DNA from: an uncultured Barnesiella sp.
GTDB lineage: Bacteria > Bacteroidota > Bacteroidia > Bacteroidales > Barnesiellaceae_A
NCBI GenBank assembly: GCA_944321085.1
Contig: CALUJY010000003.1
Span: 1-64,000 of the forward strand
Reading direction: 5' to 3'
Length of the DNA: 64,000 nucleotides
Shown: positions 46,701-55,620 of the stretch, piece after piece
How the letters are laid out: each line of letters opens with the position of its first letter
Numbering within the stretch: the first letter of the stretch is position 1
Program-made: the position numbers and the translations under genes
The notes under the pieces: model-generated
What the model saw: only the letters and a program-made list of their open reading frames with translations
Databases searched by the model: none
What the model was told of the DNA's origin: nothing

Positions 46701-47188
46701 CCTATTCGGATGTAAGCAGTTATTATACGCCCGATACTACGGGAATGGCGGGCGAGGTATATTATCCGTTGAGCGGTTTGGAGGATGGCTCACATACTTT
46801 GGCATTCAGAGTGTGGGATAATGAGGGCAATTCATCGACAGCGACACTCGATTTTGTCGTACAAACCGGCTTGGAGCCCGAAATATATAAAATCTATGCC
46901 GACCAGAATCCGGCTCGAACGTCGACAAATTTCTACTTGGAGCATGATCGTCCCGATGGTATCGTGACCGTGACTGTAACTGTCTATAACCTCATGGGTA
47001 TGCCTGTATGGCAGACACAAAAAGAGGGACGTTCTGACCTGTTCAAGACTTTCCCGATTACATGGGACCTTACCATGAGCGGAGGAGGCAGAGTGCCCGG
47101 TGGAATTTATCTATATCGCGCAACTATTTCAACCGACAATACGCATATTTCCACTCGTTCGCAGAAACTGTGCGTGGCGCCTCGGTAA
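43721..47188 (+). CDS. PorU-like type IX secretion sortase (C25 peptidase), first copy
   Basis: A 1155-residue exported protein, close to PorU length. A long signal region (residues 1-41) is followed by beta-rich N-terminal domains and the C25 (gingipain-like) catalytic domain. The histidine is H656 in DYVGHANSVGW and the nucleophile C689 in TATCDFSRYD. The next block GGAIALFSSTR is typical of PorU. The C-terminal Ig-like and CTD-like part ends with GGIYLYRATIS. PorU removes sorting domains from cargo at the outer membrane and links cargo to A-LPS. Surroundings: a VCBS cargo gene upstream, and rex then a second PorU-like gene downstream. Whether this or the second copy is the main sortase cannot be told here. 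Confidence 0.85.
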   Translation: MLLRYTLKRFFCKVASLCHVAWIVTIAVVCAVLGGTERAAALPVSHYAEHSVLSSGYWYKISVTNSGIHEISYNRLREWGFTDPSRVRIYGYGGAMLPETVRPDDVDDLPQIPVVHYNNRILFYAQGTVSWWYDPSLGDMLHRQNTYSTAGYYFITESNVQAAEPAQASLNSSMTGEEVSVYDGYTLHEQELASLSKSGRVFLGEDFRYTQSQSFSFSTPGIVNNTLRVEVAFGAKVTGGGATLKLYHNNRQVSSGTGWNIGANSDATYEFMKYISPEADVTSNDGNDVFTVTYQPAGTTIEARLDYIKLQYKRDLRLYDGAVQFRNNDFPAGGTFVIGNFDERCIVWDITTQYCPQQVAVKVTDGKARFSPVECLHDYIAFDPASSFPSPTGVGALSNQDLHGMDTPDMVILAPRQFLTYADRVAALHESVDSMNVAVIDHDLVFNEFSSGTPDAVAYRRLMKMFYDRSQADVTGTQVKYLLLFGRGFYDNRRIISEVRNCGYPTLLTYQNPRSDNETYSYVCDDFFTYLSDSVSTNNGSNRMCIAVGRFPVKSNSEAEVVVEKLYKYVTQPNYGAWRNQAILVADDGNSGTHMRQAESVETYWKADRSDLVVNKVYIDAYPESQTSTGRTYPDAKRRMMQLLEEGQLVLDYVGHANSVGWTGEDLLNITDIRSMYLKNLPFMITATCDFSRYDSEEESGGEIFFLNEFGGAIALFSSTRVAWINENGRLNNALAQYLFEKDENGNVYPIGEIIAKAKNYITDLYFKNPESYHSPDSNKLVYSLLGDPAMRLGYPSYKVSVTRINGKPIGSAITLEARSKVSLEGKILTPAGELAEDFYGLVMVNVYDAAETTLSNGYEDGVQVEFKERSNKLFSGRANVDGGTFSLSFTMPKETSFSNESGLISLYAYDAYGREASGSTEMIKIGGSSSRPQTDTIGPDILYLYLNTSNFQNGDIVNESPMLIAAVSDSSGINVSSSGIGHTMTVTIDGRKAYSDVSSYYTPDTTGMAGEVYYPLSGLEDGSHTLAFRVWDNEGNSSTATLDFVVQTGLEPEIYKIYADQNPARTSTNFYLEHDRPDGIVTVTVTVYNLMGMPVWQTQKEGRSDLFKTFPITWDLTMSGGGRVPGGIYLYRATISTDNTHISTRSQKLCVAPR

Positions 47189-47288
47189 GCGTCGCAATGA
47201 TGGGCGATAGGCTGCCGAATGTATGCTGTCTGTATGTTTTTGAAAATAATCGAAAAAACGGGTGCGGGCAGCATTCAAAAAATATTTG

Positions 47289-47296
47289 TATTTTTG
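47289..47296 (+). promoter_or_regulatory. Probable -7 box for rex
   Basis: TATTTTTG lies 28 bases before the ATG at 47324. The -33 region has no convincing TTTG at 19-20 bases. Confidence 0.4.
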
Positions 47297-47323
47297 TACT
47301 CTATTATTTTTTGAGAGAGGGAA

Positions 47324-47980
47324 ATGTATATGACGAACCTTGAAGCTAATATGAATATAAAGCTGCCCGAGCCTACGCTGCGAAGATTGCCATGGTATTT
47401 GGCCTATGTGAAGTTGATGCAAGGCCAAGGTGCTGAATATGTATCGTCTACTCAAATATCCAAAGCCATTAATGTAGATTCATCGCAGATAGCGAAAGAC
47501 CTCTCTTTTATCAATATTTCGGGTAAAACCCGGGTGGGTTACGAGGTGGCATCGTTGGTAGATGTGCTGGAAGATTTTCTCGGTTTCACATCGAGGCATC
47601 GGGCTATCGTCTATGGCGTAGGTCGTTTGGGCGCTGCTTTGATGCAGGATACAGGATTATTGCAATATGGGCTGGATGTCGTGGCAGGTTTCGATGTCAG
47701 GGAGTTGCCCGATCATGCTAATGTCAATGGAATACCGGTATATCATGTGTCGCAATTTGCCGAGCAACGCGCTGCGCTGAATGCTAAGATAGGTATCCTT
47801 ACCGTGCCCGTAGAGTGTGCGCAAGAGGCGACAGACTATATGGTGTCTAACGGTATAAAGGCAATATGGAATTTTACTCCTTACCGTATCCATGTCCCCG
47901 AGAATGTCGTGATACAAAATACCTCGATATATGCCCATTTGGCAGTGATGTTTAATCGCATGAACAATATAACCGAATAG
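47324..47980 (+). CDS. rex: Redox-sensing transcriptional repressor Rex
   Basis: A 218-residue protein. A winged-helix domain (LPEPTLRRLPWYLAYVK, then YVSSTQISKAINVDSSQIAK, residues about 11-60) is followed by a Rossmann NADH domain with GVGRLG near residue 92. The C-terminal block IWNFTPYRIHVPENV completes the family pattern. Rex dimers bind DNA when NADH is low and release when NADH/NAD+ rises, controlling fermentation and respiration genes. Starts at 47324, 47330 or 47351 are possible. The gene is followed after 8 bases by an FAH-family gene and then a PorU-like gene, so Rex is co-transcribed with T9SS components. Confidence 0.93.
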   Translation: MYMTNLEANMNIKLPEPTLRRLPWYLAYVKLMQGQGAEYVSSTQISKAINVDSSQIAKDLSFINISGKTRVGYEVASLVDVLEDFLGFTSRHRAIVYGVGRLGAALMQDTGLLQYGLDVVAGFDVRELPDHANVNGIPVYHVSQFAEQRAALNAKIGILTVPVECAQEATDYMVSNGIKAIWNFTPYRIHVPENVVIQNTSIYAHLAVMFNRMNNITE

Positions 47981-47988
47981 TCGATAAA

Positions 47989-48603
47989 ATGAAGATTTTA
48001 GCCGTAGGATGGAATTATCGGTTGCATAATGTAGAGATGGGGCGTGAGGAGCATCCTGCGGCTCCTACGGTATTTATGAAGCCCGAGACGGCCTTGCTGA
48101 AAGACGGCAAGCCTTTTTTCTTGCCTCATTTTTCGGAACGGATAGAGCATGAGGCCGAGGTTGCTGTCAGGATTTGCCGTTTGGGCAAGAATATTGCACC
48201 CCGATTTGCTTATCGCTACTACGATGCGCTCACGGTAGGTGTCGACTTTACCGCCCGCGACTTGCAGGCGCGTTTGCGAGAGCAAGGTGCTCCGTGGGAG
48301 ATAGCCAAGGCTTTCGACGGCTCTGCTGCATTGGGAACGTGGGTCGATAAGGATACGCTGCCGTTGGAAGAGGGCATCCCCTTCTCATTGCAGATAAACG
48401 GTACCACGGTGCAGTCCGGCAATACCCGCGATATGATATGCAGTATAGACGAAATTATTGCTTATGTGAGCCGCTTTTTTACGCTCAAAATGGGTGACAT
48501 CATCTATACCGGAACGCCGCAAGGTGTGGGCGCGGTACACATAAATGACCATATAACCGGATATTTAGACGACAACAAGGTTTTGGAATTTAATGTAAAA
48601 TAA
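47989..48603 (+). CDS. Fumarylacetoacetate hydrolase family enzyme
   Basis: A 204-residue protein of the FAH/FAHD1 fold. The metal ligands are in the E-x-E motif EHEAEVAV (near residue 50) and in GVDFTARDLQ. The C-terminal GDIIYTGTPQGVG is the usual loop. Short members of this length act as acylpyruvate hydrolases or oxaloacetate decarboxylases/tautomerases; the exact substrate is unknown. It sits between rex (8-base gap) and a PorU-like gene (3-base gap), clearly within one transcript. Confidence 0.85.
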   Translation: MKILAVGWNYRLHNVEMGREEHPAAPTVFMKPETALLKDGKPFFLPHFSERIEHEAEVAVRICRLGKNIAPRFAYRYYDALTVGVDFTARDLQARLREQGAPWEIAKAFDGSAALGTWVDKDTLPLEEGIPFSLQINGTTVQSGNTRDMICSIDEIIAYVSRFFTLKMGDIIYTGTPQGVGAVHINDHITGYLDDNKVLEFNVK

Positions 48604-48606
48604 GAT

Positions 48607-51600
48607 ATGAATTTATTGAAAAAGATAATCGGCGCATCTCTTTCGACAGAAGTGAAATATCTCTCGTTTTTTGCTGTTTGTGCTGTTGTTGCATTCCCTC
48701 AACAAGTTTGTGCCTTGCCGGCGGCTCACTATGCCGACCGCTCGGTGCTGAGTAGCGGTACATGGGTGAAAATTGCTGTTTCGGAGCGTGGCGTACACCG
48801 CATCGATGCTGCTACGTTGCAGGCATGGGGCTTTGCCGATGTTTCTTCGGTATGTGTCTATGGAAAAGACGGATACATGTTGCCCGAAGTATTTGCTGCT
48901 GACGATACCGACGATTTGGAGCAGATACCGTCGTATGTCGATGGAGACGACCTGTATTTTTATGCTTCGGGACAGGTGCAATGGAATTATAATGCGACAG
49001 TATCTTGGGAACATACCAACAATTATTATTCCGATGTGTCGTATTATTTCCTTACGACCGGAGTCGCTCCGCTGCGTATGGAAATGGTGAGAGCAACCGA
49101 AATAGCGGCCGATATGCAGCAGATAACCTCTTTTGAGGAGTATATGGTGCATGAGAAAGATAGTACGTGCTTAGGACAGACCGGTAGAATGTACGTAGGA
49201 GAAGACCTGTTGCAATCGTCCACGCTCTCGTTGCAAGTTCCCGGTATTGTGGGCGATGAGATGCAGATATATGTGGCGTTGGCTGCCAATGCCTCTACTT
49301 CCTATAATCTGCCTGTGACGGTGAATGGAGAGAGCTTACAGCCTGTTATTTCGGTAAGTTCATCCGACTCTTATACCTATGCCAAGGAGGGTCGCCGTCT
49401 CTTTACCATCCCCGCTGCTGAACAATTGGATATGACGTTTTCTTCCTCGGGTTCGGGGTCGCTCAATTCGTATTATCTCGATTTCATACGGCTGATTTAT
49501 GACCGGAATTTGTCGTTAGAGGGCGGACAGTTGCAGTTCCGCGACGATGCTGCTGATGGCTATTTTGCCATAGACATAAACGACAAGCTCCCCGGCAATG
49601 TGTGCGTATGGAACGTTTCAGACGTGGTAAAGCCTCATGTCGTGGCTACAACGTTGGTCGATGGCAAACTCGCTTTTGTACCCGAAGGGTCGCGCGTCGA
49701 GTATGTAGCGTTCGATACGGCCGATGAATTGCCCGTACCGCAGTATATGGGAGTGGTAGAAAATCAGAACCTGCACGGTATAGGCTATATCCCCGATATG
49801 GTGATAGTTACTACACGTTACTTCATAAAAGAGGCCGAACGCATCGCAGAGTATCACCGTACGCAAGACAATATGAAGGTGATTGTATGCGACCAGTTGG
49901 CCGTATTCAACGAATTCTCCGGCGGTACGCCCGATGCTACGGCCATACGGCGTATGATGAAGATGTTCTACGACCGTGCCGCCGCCGGTTACGGCAGTGC
50001 GCCTCGTTATTTGCTCTTGTTCGGTCGGGGGTCGTATAACAACCGTGCTATCGCCGGAGCTATGCACAATGAAGATAATCGTCTGTTGGTGACGTATCAA
50101 TCGGAGAGCAGTACCGACTCGCGTTATTCGTATGTAACCGACGATTATTTTGCGTTTTTGGCCGATGATTCGGGTGAAGACCTTACGTCTGATGTAATGC
50201 TGGTAGGCGTTGGCCGTATGCCTGTATCGAATAGCGGAGATGCCGGTAAGGTGTACGAGAAACTGATGCGTTATGTCAAGCAAGAACCTATGAGAAATCT
50301 TTGGAAAAACAAATGTTGCTTTATAGGTTATAAAGGCGATAGTAACCTACATATTCGTCAGATAGATAATGTATCGGAGCTGACCGTCGAGGCCAACCAA
50401 AAGTATATGATTATCGATAAGGTTTATCAGAGTGCATACGCATCGACCGAGAGCGAATCGTATGTGGGCGCTCGTGACCGCATGTATCGCGATTTCGATG
50501 AGGGTACTATCTTATATGATTATATGGGACATGCCGGCCCGCAAGGTATCGACGGGTTGATGAACATAGCCGATTCTCGTGCGCTCACAAACAAGATTCT
50601 GCCTATTTTTATTACGGCCACTTGCGATGTGTGTCCATTTGACAAAGACGAGCTGTCGTTCGGAGAAGAGCTTTTCAAAAACGAGAACGGTGGTTTCATA
50701 GCCCTATTCACGACAACCCGAACGGTATATACGAATGGTAATGAAGATATAAATCGTGAGTTGCTGCGGGAATTTTTTGTTCCCGGCATCGATGGTAAGA
50801 TACGTATGGGCGATGTGATGCGCCGCGCCAAAGAGAAGCTCACGAAAAACAGCAACGGCGTTAAGGTAAGCGACCCCAATAAATTGAAGTATTGTTTGAT
50901 CGGTGACCCGGCCATGGCCATACCGCTGCCTTCGCATGATATTGTCATTGACCGTATCAACGGCGAGTCTGTGGGCGATGGCAACCAAGCTATGTTGCAA
51001 GCCAACAGCACGGTAACAATATCGGGCGGTATATATACGCCTGACGGAGAAGAGGCTGCGGATTTCAACGGGGTCGTATGTTATGAAGTGTACGATGCCG
51101 AGACCGTGGGCACATCGGTAGAACCCATTGGCACGTCGTCGCTCGAAATGAATTTCAATACTCGCAGCTATAAATTGGCCTTTGCTGCCGATACGGTGGT
51201 AAACGGCAGGTTCGAGGCTACCTTCCGGTTGCCGGCACAGTGCTTGCAAAACGGGGGGACGGGGTTGATTTCGCTTTATGCTTACAGCAACGATATGAGT
51301 GTCGAGGCAAAAGGCTATACCGAAGATTTCGTTATCGACGGTATGGATGATACGGTCGCACCTGATGAAACGGCTCCTGTGATAGATAATGTATGGATTG
51401 ACTCTCCTTCGTTCTTTGAGGGCGATGCCGTGCCGTCGTCTACGGTATTCCATTGCGATGTATCGGACGAAGAGAGTGGCATTGTCGTCAGCGAAATGTC
51501 GGTAGGCAAAGGGGCTGTTTTGTGGCTCGATGGTAAGGTGCTTTGCAGTGACCTTTCGGGGCAATACTCGCCGGCTTTGAACTTCGGCTGTGGCAGTATA

Positions 51601-52002
51601 GATTATGCGTTGAACAATCTGAGTGTGGGCAGCCACACGCTTACGTTGCGTGTCTTCGATAACGCCGGCAACTCGGCCGAACGCAGTGTGTCGTTTATCG
51701 TGGAAGATGCCGTATCTACGGCCTATGAGCTGAGTCTCGATACCGATGTCGTTGCGGAGCAGGTAGCTATGAGCCTGAGCGGTGCCGTAGAAGAGAGTAT
51801 GACTGTGTGTTATGTTGTGGCAGATGCTCATACCGGCGAAGAGGTGTGGACCCAAGAGACTACCGCTCTGCAAACGGTGTGGAACATTGCCTCGGGCAGC
51901 GAGAAGATAGATGCAGGCGACTATCTTTGCAGGGCTTATATTACGGTGGGAGACAATCATATAGTTACACCCGACAAAAAAATAGTTGTGTTGGGACAAT
52001 AA
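48607..52002 (+). CDS. porU: PorU-like type IX secretion sortase (C25 peptidase), second copy
   Basis: A 1131-residue exported protein paralogous to the gene at 43.7 kb; both start their mature region with an ALPxxHYAxxSVLSSG block. The C25 catalytic residues are H642 in DYMGHAGPQG and C673 in TATCDVCPFD, followed by GGFIALFTTTR. The end is a CTD-like domain ending DAGDYLCRAYIT. Placement directly before porV and ispF, as I recall for Porphyromonas gingivalis porU-porV-ispF, favours this copy as the orthologue of canonical PorU. The other copy's SRYD following the cysteine may be closer in sequence. It follows the FAH gene by 3 bases. Confidence 0.82.
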   Translation: MNLLKKIIGASLSTEVKYLSFFAVCAVVAFPQQVCALPAAHYADRSVLSSGTWVKIAVSERGVHRIDAATLQAWGFADVSSVCVYGKDGYMLPEVFAADDTDDLEQIPSYVDGDDLYFYASGQVQWNYNATVSWEHTNNYYSDVSYYFLTTGVAPLRMEMVRATEIAADMQQITSFEEYMVHEKDSTCLGQTGRMYVGEDLLQSSTLSLQVPGIVGDEMQIYVALAANASTSYNLPVTVNGESLQPVISVSSSDSYTYAKEGRRLFTIPAAEQLDMTFSSSGSGSLNSYYLDFIRLIYDRNLSLEGGQLQFRDDAADGYFAIDINDKLPGNVCVWNVSDVVKPHVVATTLVDGKLAFVPEGSRVEYVAFDTADELPVPQYMGVVENQNLHGIGYIPDMVIVTTRYFIKEAERIAEYHRTQDNMKVIVCDQLAVFNEFSGGTPDATAIRRMMKMFYDRAAAGYGSAPRYLLLFGRGSYNNRAIAGAMHNEDNRLLVTYQSESSTDSRYSYVTDDYFAFLADDSGEDLTSDVMLVGVGRMPVSNSGDAGKVYEKLMRYVKQEPMRNLWKNKCCFIGYKGDSNLHIRQIDNVSELTVEANQKYMIIDKVYQSAYASTESESYVGARDRMYRDFDEGTILYDYMGHAGPQGIDGLMNIADSRALTNKILPIFITATCDVCPFDKDELSFGEELFKNENGGFIALFTTTRTVYTNGNEDINRELLREFFVPGIDGKIRMGDVMRRAKEKLTKNSNGVKVSDPNKLKYCLIGDPAMAIPLPSHDIVIDRINGESVGDGNQAMLQANSTVTISGGIYTPDGEEAADFNGVVCYEVYDAETVGTSVEPIGTSSLEMNFNTRSYKLAFAADTVVNGRFEATFRLPAQCLQNGGTGLISLYAYSNDMSVEAKGYTEDFVIDGMDDTVAPDETAPVIDNVWIDSPSFFEGDAVPSSTVFHCDVSDEESGIVVSEMSVGKGAVLWLDGKVLCSDLSGQYSPALNFGCGSIDYALNNLSVGSHTLTLRVFDNAGNSAERSVSFIVEDAVSTAYELSLDTDVVAEQVAMSLSGAVEESMTVCYVVADAHTGEEVWTQETTALQTVWNIASGSEKIDAGDYLCRAYITVGDNHIVTPDKKIVVLGQ

Positions 52003-52053
52003 ACGGAACTGTTTTCTGTTTATTAAAGTGATTAATGTAATCTCTTTTACCGC

Positions 52054-53283
52054 ATGAAGAAAATAATCATATTCATACTGGCGGCCGCTGCAATCGTGAT
52101 GCCGCAAATGGCCAATGGACAAGGCGAGGTAGTACGACAATTTAATCCGGTCAATACGGGAGCTACGTCGCTTACCATTGCACCCGATGCGCGTGGCGCC
52201 GGCATGGGCGATATAGGTGCAGCTACCGACCCCGATGTCAACTCGCAGTTTTGGAATGCCTCGAAGTATGCTTTTGCATACAGCGATGGTGGTATAGGGA
52301 TATCCTATACGCCGTGGTTGAGCAAACTCGTCAACGATATATACCTTGCCAACCTCAGCGGATATTGGAAGTTCGGCGAGGGCAGTCCGCAAGCCGTCAG
52401 CGCATCGTTGCGCTACTTCTCGTTGGGTAGCATTGTACTTACCAATCAAAATGGCGATGAGGTAAACTCTATAAACCCCTTTGAGATGGCGGTCGATGTT
52501 GGTTACTCGCGTAAGTTGTCGGAGAGTTTCTCTATGGGTGTCGTATTGCGCTATATCTATTCCGACCTCGGTTTCCAATACGACGAGAGCGGTAGCGCTA
52601 CGGGTAGTGTGAGCGGTGCATCGGCTTTCGGTGCCGATATATCGTGGTATTATACCTCTTATCCCGTGATAGCACGCAACGAGTGCCAATGGTCGTGGGG
52701 TATGAACATCTCGAACATAGGTTCTAAGATAGCTTATGACAACGGCAATGAGTCGACGTTCCTGCCTACCAACCTCAAATTGGGTACGAGCTTCCTTTTT
52801 CCCATTGCCGATGCCAAGAATACATTGTCTATCAACCTCGATGTCAACAAATTGCTTGTTCCTACGGCACCGCAAGAGTATCAGTTCCAAACGACCGACG
52901 AGAATGGCAATACTGTTACCGATGAGGCTGCTTATACGGCTGCGCAGGAAGAGTATAACAACATGTCGCCTTTCGAGGGTATCATCAAGTCGTTCTATGA
53001 TGCTCCCGGCGGTTTCAGCGAAGAGTTGCGCGAGATAAACTTCTCGGTGGGTATCGAGTATGCCTATAACCGTCAGTTCTATTTGCGCGCCGGTTACTAT
53101 TATGAAGACAAATACAAGGGTAACCGTCAGTTCTTCTCTTTCGGCGCCAGCTTTGCATACAGTGTATTGCAGATAGATGCTGCATATCTTTTGGCTACGG
53201 CGGCATCCAGCCCGTTAGACCAGACATTGCGTTTCACTCTCTCGTTCGACCTCGAAGGTATCAAGAATCTTATACGTCGCTAA
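52054..53283 (+). CDS. porV: Type IX secretion outer-membrane protein PorV
   Basis: A 409-residue outer-membrane beta-barrel of the FadL-like PorV/LptO family. A signal peptide (MKKIIIFILAAAAIVMPQMANGQ) is followed by the signature LTIAPDARGAGMGDIGAATDPD and NSQFWNASKYAFA, and many alternating strand segments. PorV is the shuttle that receives folded cargo from the Sov translocon and hands it to PorU for cleavage and A-LPS attachment. It lies 51 bases after the second PorU-like gene and overlaps the ispF start (TAATG). No porK, porL, porM, porN, sov or porT genes are in the window. Confidence 0.9.
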   Translation: MKKIIIFILAAAAIVMPQMANGQGEVVRQFNPVNTGATSLTIAPDARGAGMGDIGAATDPDVNSQFWNASKYAFAYSDGGIGISYTPWLSKLVNDIYLANLSGYWKFGEGSPQAVSASLRYFSLGSIVLTNQNGDEVNSINPFEMAVDVGYSRKLSESFSMGVVLRYIYSDLGFQYDESGSATGSVSGASAFGADISWYYTSYPVIARNECQWSWGMNISNIGSKIAYDNGNESTFLPTNLKLGTSFLFPIADAKNTLSINLDVNKLLVPTAPQEYQFQTTDENGNTVTDEAAYTAAQEEYNNMSPFEGIIKSFYDAPGGFSEELREINFSVGIEYAYNRQFYLRAGYYYEDKYKGNRQFFSFGASFAYSVLQIDAAYLLATAASSPLDQTLRFTLSFDLEGIKNLIRR

Positions 53284-53768
53284 TGGCTATGAAGATAAGA
53301 GTGGGTTTCGGATATGATGTACATCGTTTTGCCGAAGGGCGAGAGTTGTGGTTGGGCGGCATACGCATCGACCATACACTCGGTTTACTAGGGCACTCCG
53401 ATGCCGATGTTGTGATACATGCCTTGTGCGATGCTCTCTTGGGAGCTGCCAATATGCGCGATATAGGTTATCACTTTCCCGATACGGCGGGCGAGTATGC
53501 CGGTATAGACAGTAAGATATTGTTGCGCCGTACCATAGAGCTGCTTGCCTCGAAAGGCTATCGTTTGGGAAATGCCGATATTACCGTGTGTGCCGAGCGA
53601 CCCAAACTCAACAAGCATATACCCGCAATGCAGGCCGTACTTGCCGATTGTATGGGAGCCGATGCCGAGGATGTTTCCATCAAGGCTACTACAACCGAGA
53701 AGCTGGGCTTTGTAGGTCGTGAGGAAGGAATTGCAGCCTATGCCGTGGTACTCATAGAAAAATGCTGA
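53283..53768 (+). CDS. ispF: 2-C-methyl-D-erythritol 2,4-cyclodiphosphate synthase
   Basis: A 161-residue protein of usual length. Metal ligands D12 and H14 are in GYDVHRF; the LLGHSDADVVIHALCDALLG block supplies the third histidine. C-terminal ATTTEKLGFVGREEG is intact. The enzyme forms the cyclic diphosphate in the non-mevalonate isoprenoid pathway, in the cytosol. It starts within the porV stop and its stop overlaps the next gene's start, so it is part of the rex-porU-porV run. Confidence 0.95.
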   Translation: MAMKIRVGFGYDVHRFAEGRELWLGGIRIDHTLGLLGHSDADVVIHALCDALLGAANMRDIGYHFPDTAGEYAGIDSKILLRRTIELLASKGYRLGNADITVCAERPKLNKHIPAMQAVLADCMGADAEDVSIKATTTEKLGFVGREEGIAAYAVVLIEKC

Positions 53769-55534
53769 ATCGAGCCATGTCGTTGCAACGCTCTATACGA
53801 AACGTTATAGCCTCTATCGAGGCGCATCCCCGGACGAGTATGTGGTGTACGGCGTTGTTTGCCGTGGCGTATTACATGCTGGTGGCGTTGCAGGGGCTCG
53901 ACTATGCCGACGAAGGCTTTTCGCTCACATTCTATCAGCAAATTTTTTCCCATCCCGAAGATGTGGAATACCTCTTTCTCTACTATCTGACCGGCCTGTT
54001 GGGCGGGGTATGGGAATTGCTTTTCGGACAGTGGGGTAATTATGGTTTCCGTGTCTTTTTCGCCCTTGTTTCGGGGTGTAATGTGCTTGTCGCATTCTCT
54101 ATTTTACGGCGTTACTTGCCGGTATCGACCGTGGTACTCGGTTGCCTTGCATCTATTTTGTGGCCGGGTTTGTGCCTATATTATTTCAATCACGATTGTC
54201 TGACAGTGCTTTTGTTTTTACTGTCGGTGTGGGCTTTGTTGCGCGGAATAGAGCAAAATAGCCGATGGCTCTATGCGGCAGGTTTCTTCTTGATGCTGAA
54301 TGCTTTTACCCGCCTGCCTAACGCCTCGGCCTTTGTGCTGGTGCTGTTGCCGTTGGTTGAGGCTATGTATTCGGGTGCACATTGGCGTGCTGCCGGTAAT
54401 ATGTTGCGCATTGTGGCAGGCATGGCCGTCGGTTTGACTGTGATGTGCGGGGTGATGTTCTTATTGGGACATCAGTCGGTTTTCTTATCGTCGTTAGAGG
54501 CGTTATTTGTCATGAGTGGCGATACCTCCGATACACACAGCATCACAAATCTTCTTTCGAGTTACGCCTATTCCTACAAAAGCATTATAACCATAACGAT
54601 ATATGGCTTCTTGGTGGCCTTGGTATATGTGGCAAGTACACAGTTGATAAAGGTGAAAGGAATCTCCCTGATTGCCGGTGTTTGCTGTGTGGCTATGCTC
54701 TACGGCCTGTTGTCGCGCAATGCCTACGGTATGTGGGGAGCCGTGACTTCGGGCACGGTCATATATATGTTGAGCCGTTATAAAGAGAGCCGGCAGGTGC
54801 TGCTGGGTATTACCTCGTTGGTCTTCTTGCTGTTGATACCTATGGGAGGAGACTCCTATTACAATGTATGCAACTCGTGTCTGTGGTTGGGGATGCCGTT
54901 GTTGGTGAGCCTTTTCAGACAGCCGGTGAAGTGGGAAGTATCGTTCAGAGAGAGCCATTGGCGGGTGTGGCGCATCGGTCTCGATGCCGTCAACAAACGC
55001 CATCTATGCTACATTGCCGGTGTCACCTTCCTGTTATATGTAGTGATGCAGAGTAATTGTTATTTCGATGAAGGCAGTAAGATATATAAGCTGTACCGTC
55101 CGACGACAGTAGATCGTGTAACGACATATACGACGCGCGAACGCGCCGAGATTACCGACGATGTGGTTGCCGCTGTAAAAGCACACAAGATAGAGGGCGA
55201 TTATCTGCTCGTTTTCGATAACGCTCCCATGTTGCACTATCTGACTGGGTTGAAGCCCTATTTGGGTTCGCCTTGGGGTACATTCTGGGGCGAACGGATG
55301 TTTGAGGAGCGTTTGTTCCGCTCAGAGAATAGTCCCCGTCCATTGCCTTTGATAGCCGTACCTCGGTTCTATTATGAAGATTTATCGCCGGTAGATTATT
55401 TCGATGCTGCCGAGTGGCCTCGCATGGCAGGTAAAGCCGAGGTCTTGTTGCGGTTTATGAGACGAAACGGTTACCGGGAAGTCTATTCCGACCCATATAT
55501 CTCGCTCTATGTACCATACGACGGGGTTGTATAG
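53762..55534 (+). CDS. Polytopic membrane protein, possible GT-C glycosyltransferase
   Basis: A 590-residue integral membrane protein with roughly ten to twelve predicted helices and a C-terminal soluble region from about residue 440. The first external loop contains YADEGFSLTFYQ, with an acidic D-E pair placed like the catalytic aspartate/glutamate of GT-C enzymes (ArnT/PMT-like). The later sequence is not recognised. Such enzymes use lipid-linked sugars at the outer face of the inner membrane, and a role in A-LPS glycan work beside porU/porV is conceivable but inferred. ATG 53762 overlaps the ispF stop; 53777 is an alternative. Confidence 0.6.
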   Translation: MLNRAMSLQRSIRNVIASIEAHPRTSMWCTALFAVAYYMLVALQGLDYADEGFSLTFYQQIFSHPEDVEYLFLYYLTGLLGGVWELLFGQWGNYGFRVFFALVSGCNVLVAFSILRRYLPVSTVVLGCLASILWPGLCLYYFNHDCLTVLLFLLSVWALLRGIEQNSRWLYAAGFFLMLNAFTRLPNASAFVLVLLPLVEAMYSGAHWRAAGNMLRIVAGMAVGLTVMCGVMFLLGHQSVFLSSLEALFVMSGDTSDTHSITNLLSSYAYSYKSIITITIYGFLVALVYVASTQLIKVKGISLIAGVCCVAMLYGLLSRNAYGMWGAVTSGTVIYMLSRYKESRQVLLGITSLVFLLLIPMGGDSYYNVCNSCLWLGMPLLVSLFRQPVKWEVSFRESHWRVWRIGLDAVNKRHLCYIAGVTFLLYVVMQSNCYFDEGSKIYKLYRPTTVDRVTTYTTRERAEITDDVVAAVKAHKIEGDYLLVFDNAPMLHYLTGLKPYLGSPWGTFWGERMFEERLFRSENSPRPLPLIAVPRFYYEDLSPVDYFDAAEWPRMAGKAEVLLRFMRRNGYREVYSDPYISLYVPYDGVV

Positions 55535-55620
55535 GGGTTGATAGCTTGGTATTCGTTTCGGTAACGATGTTATACGAAGGAGTTGTATCGGAATATCCGG
55601 TGTAACTCCTTTGATGTAAA

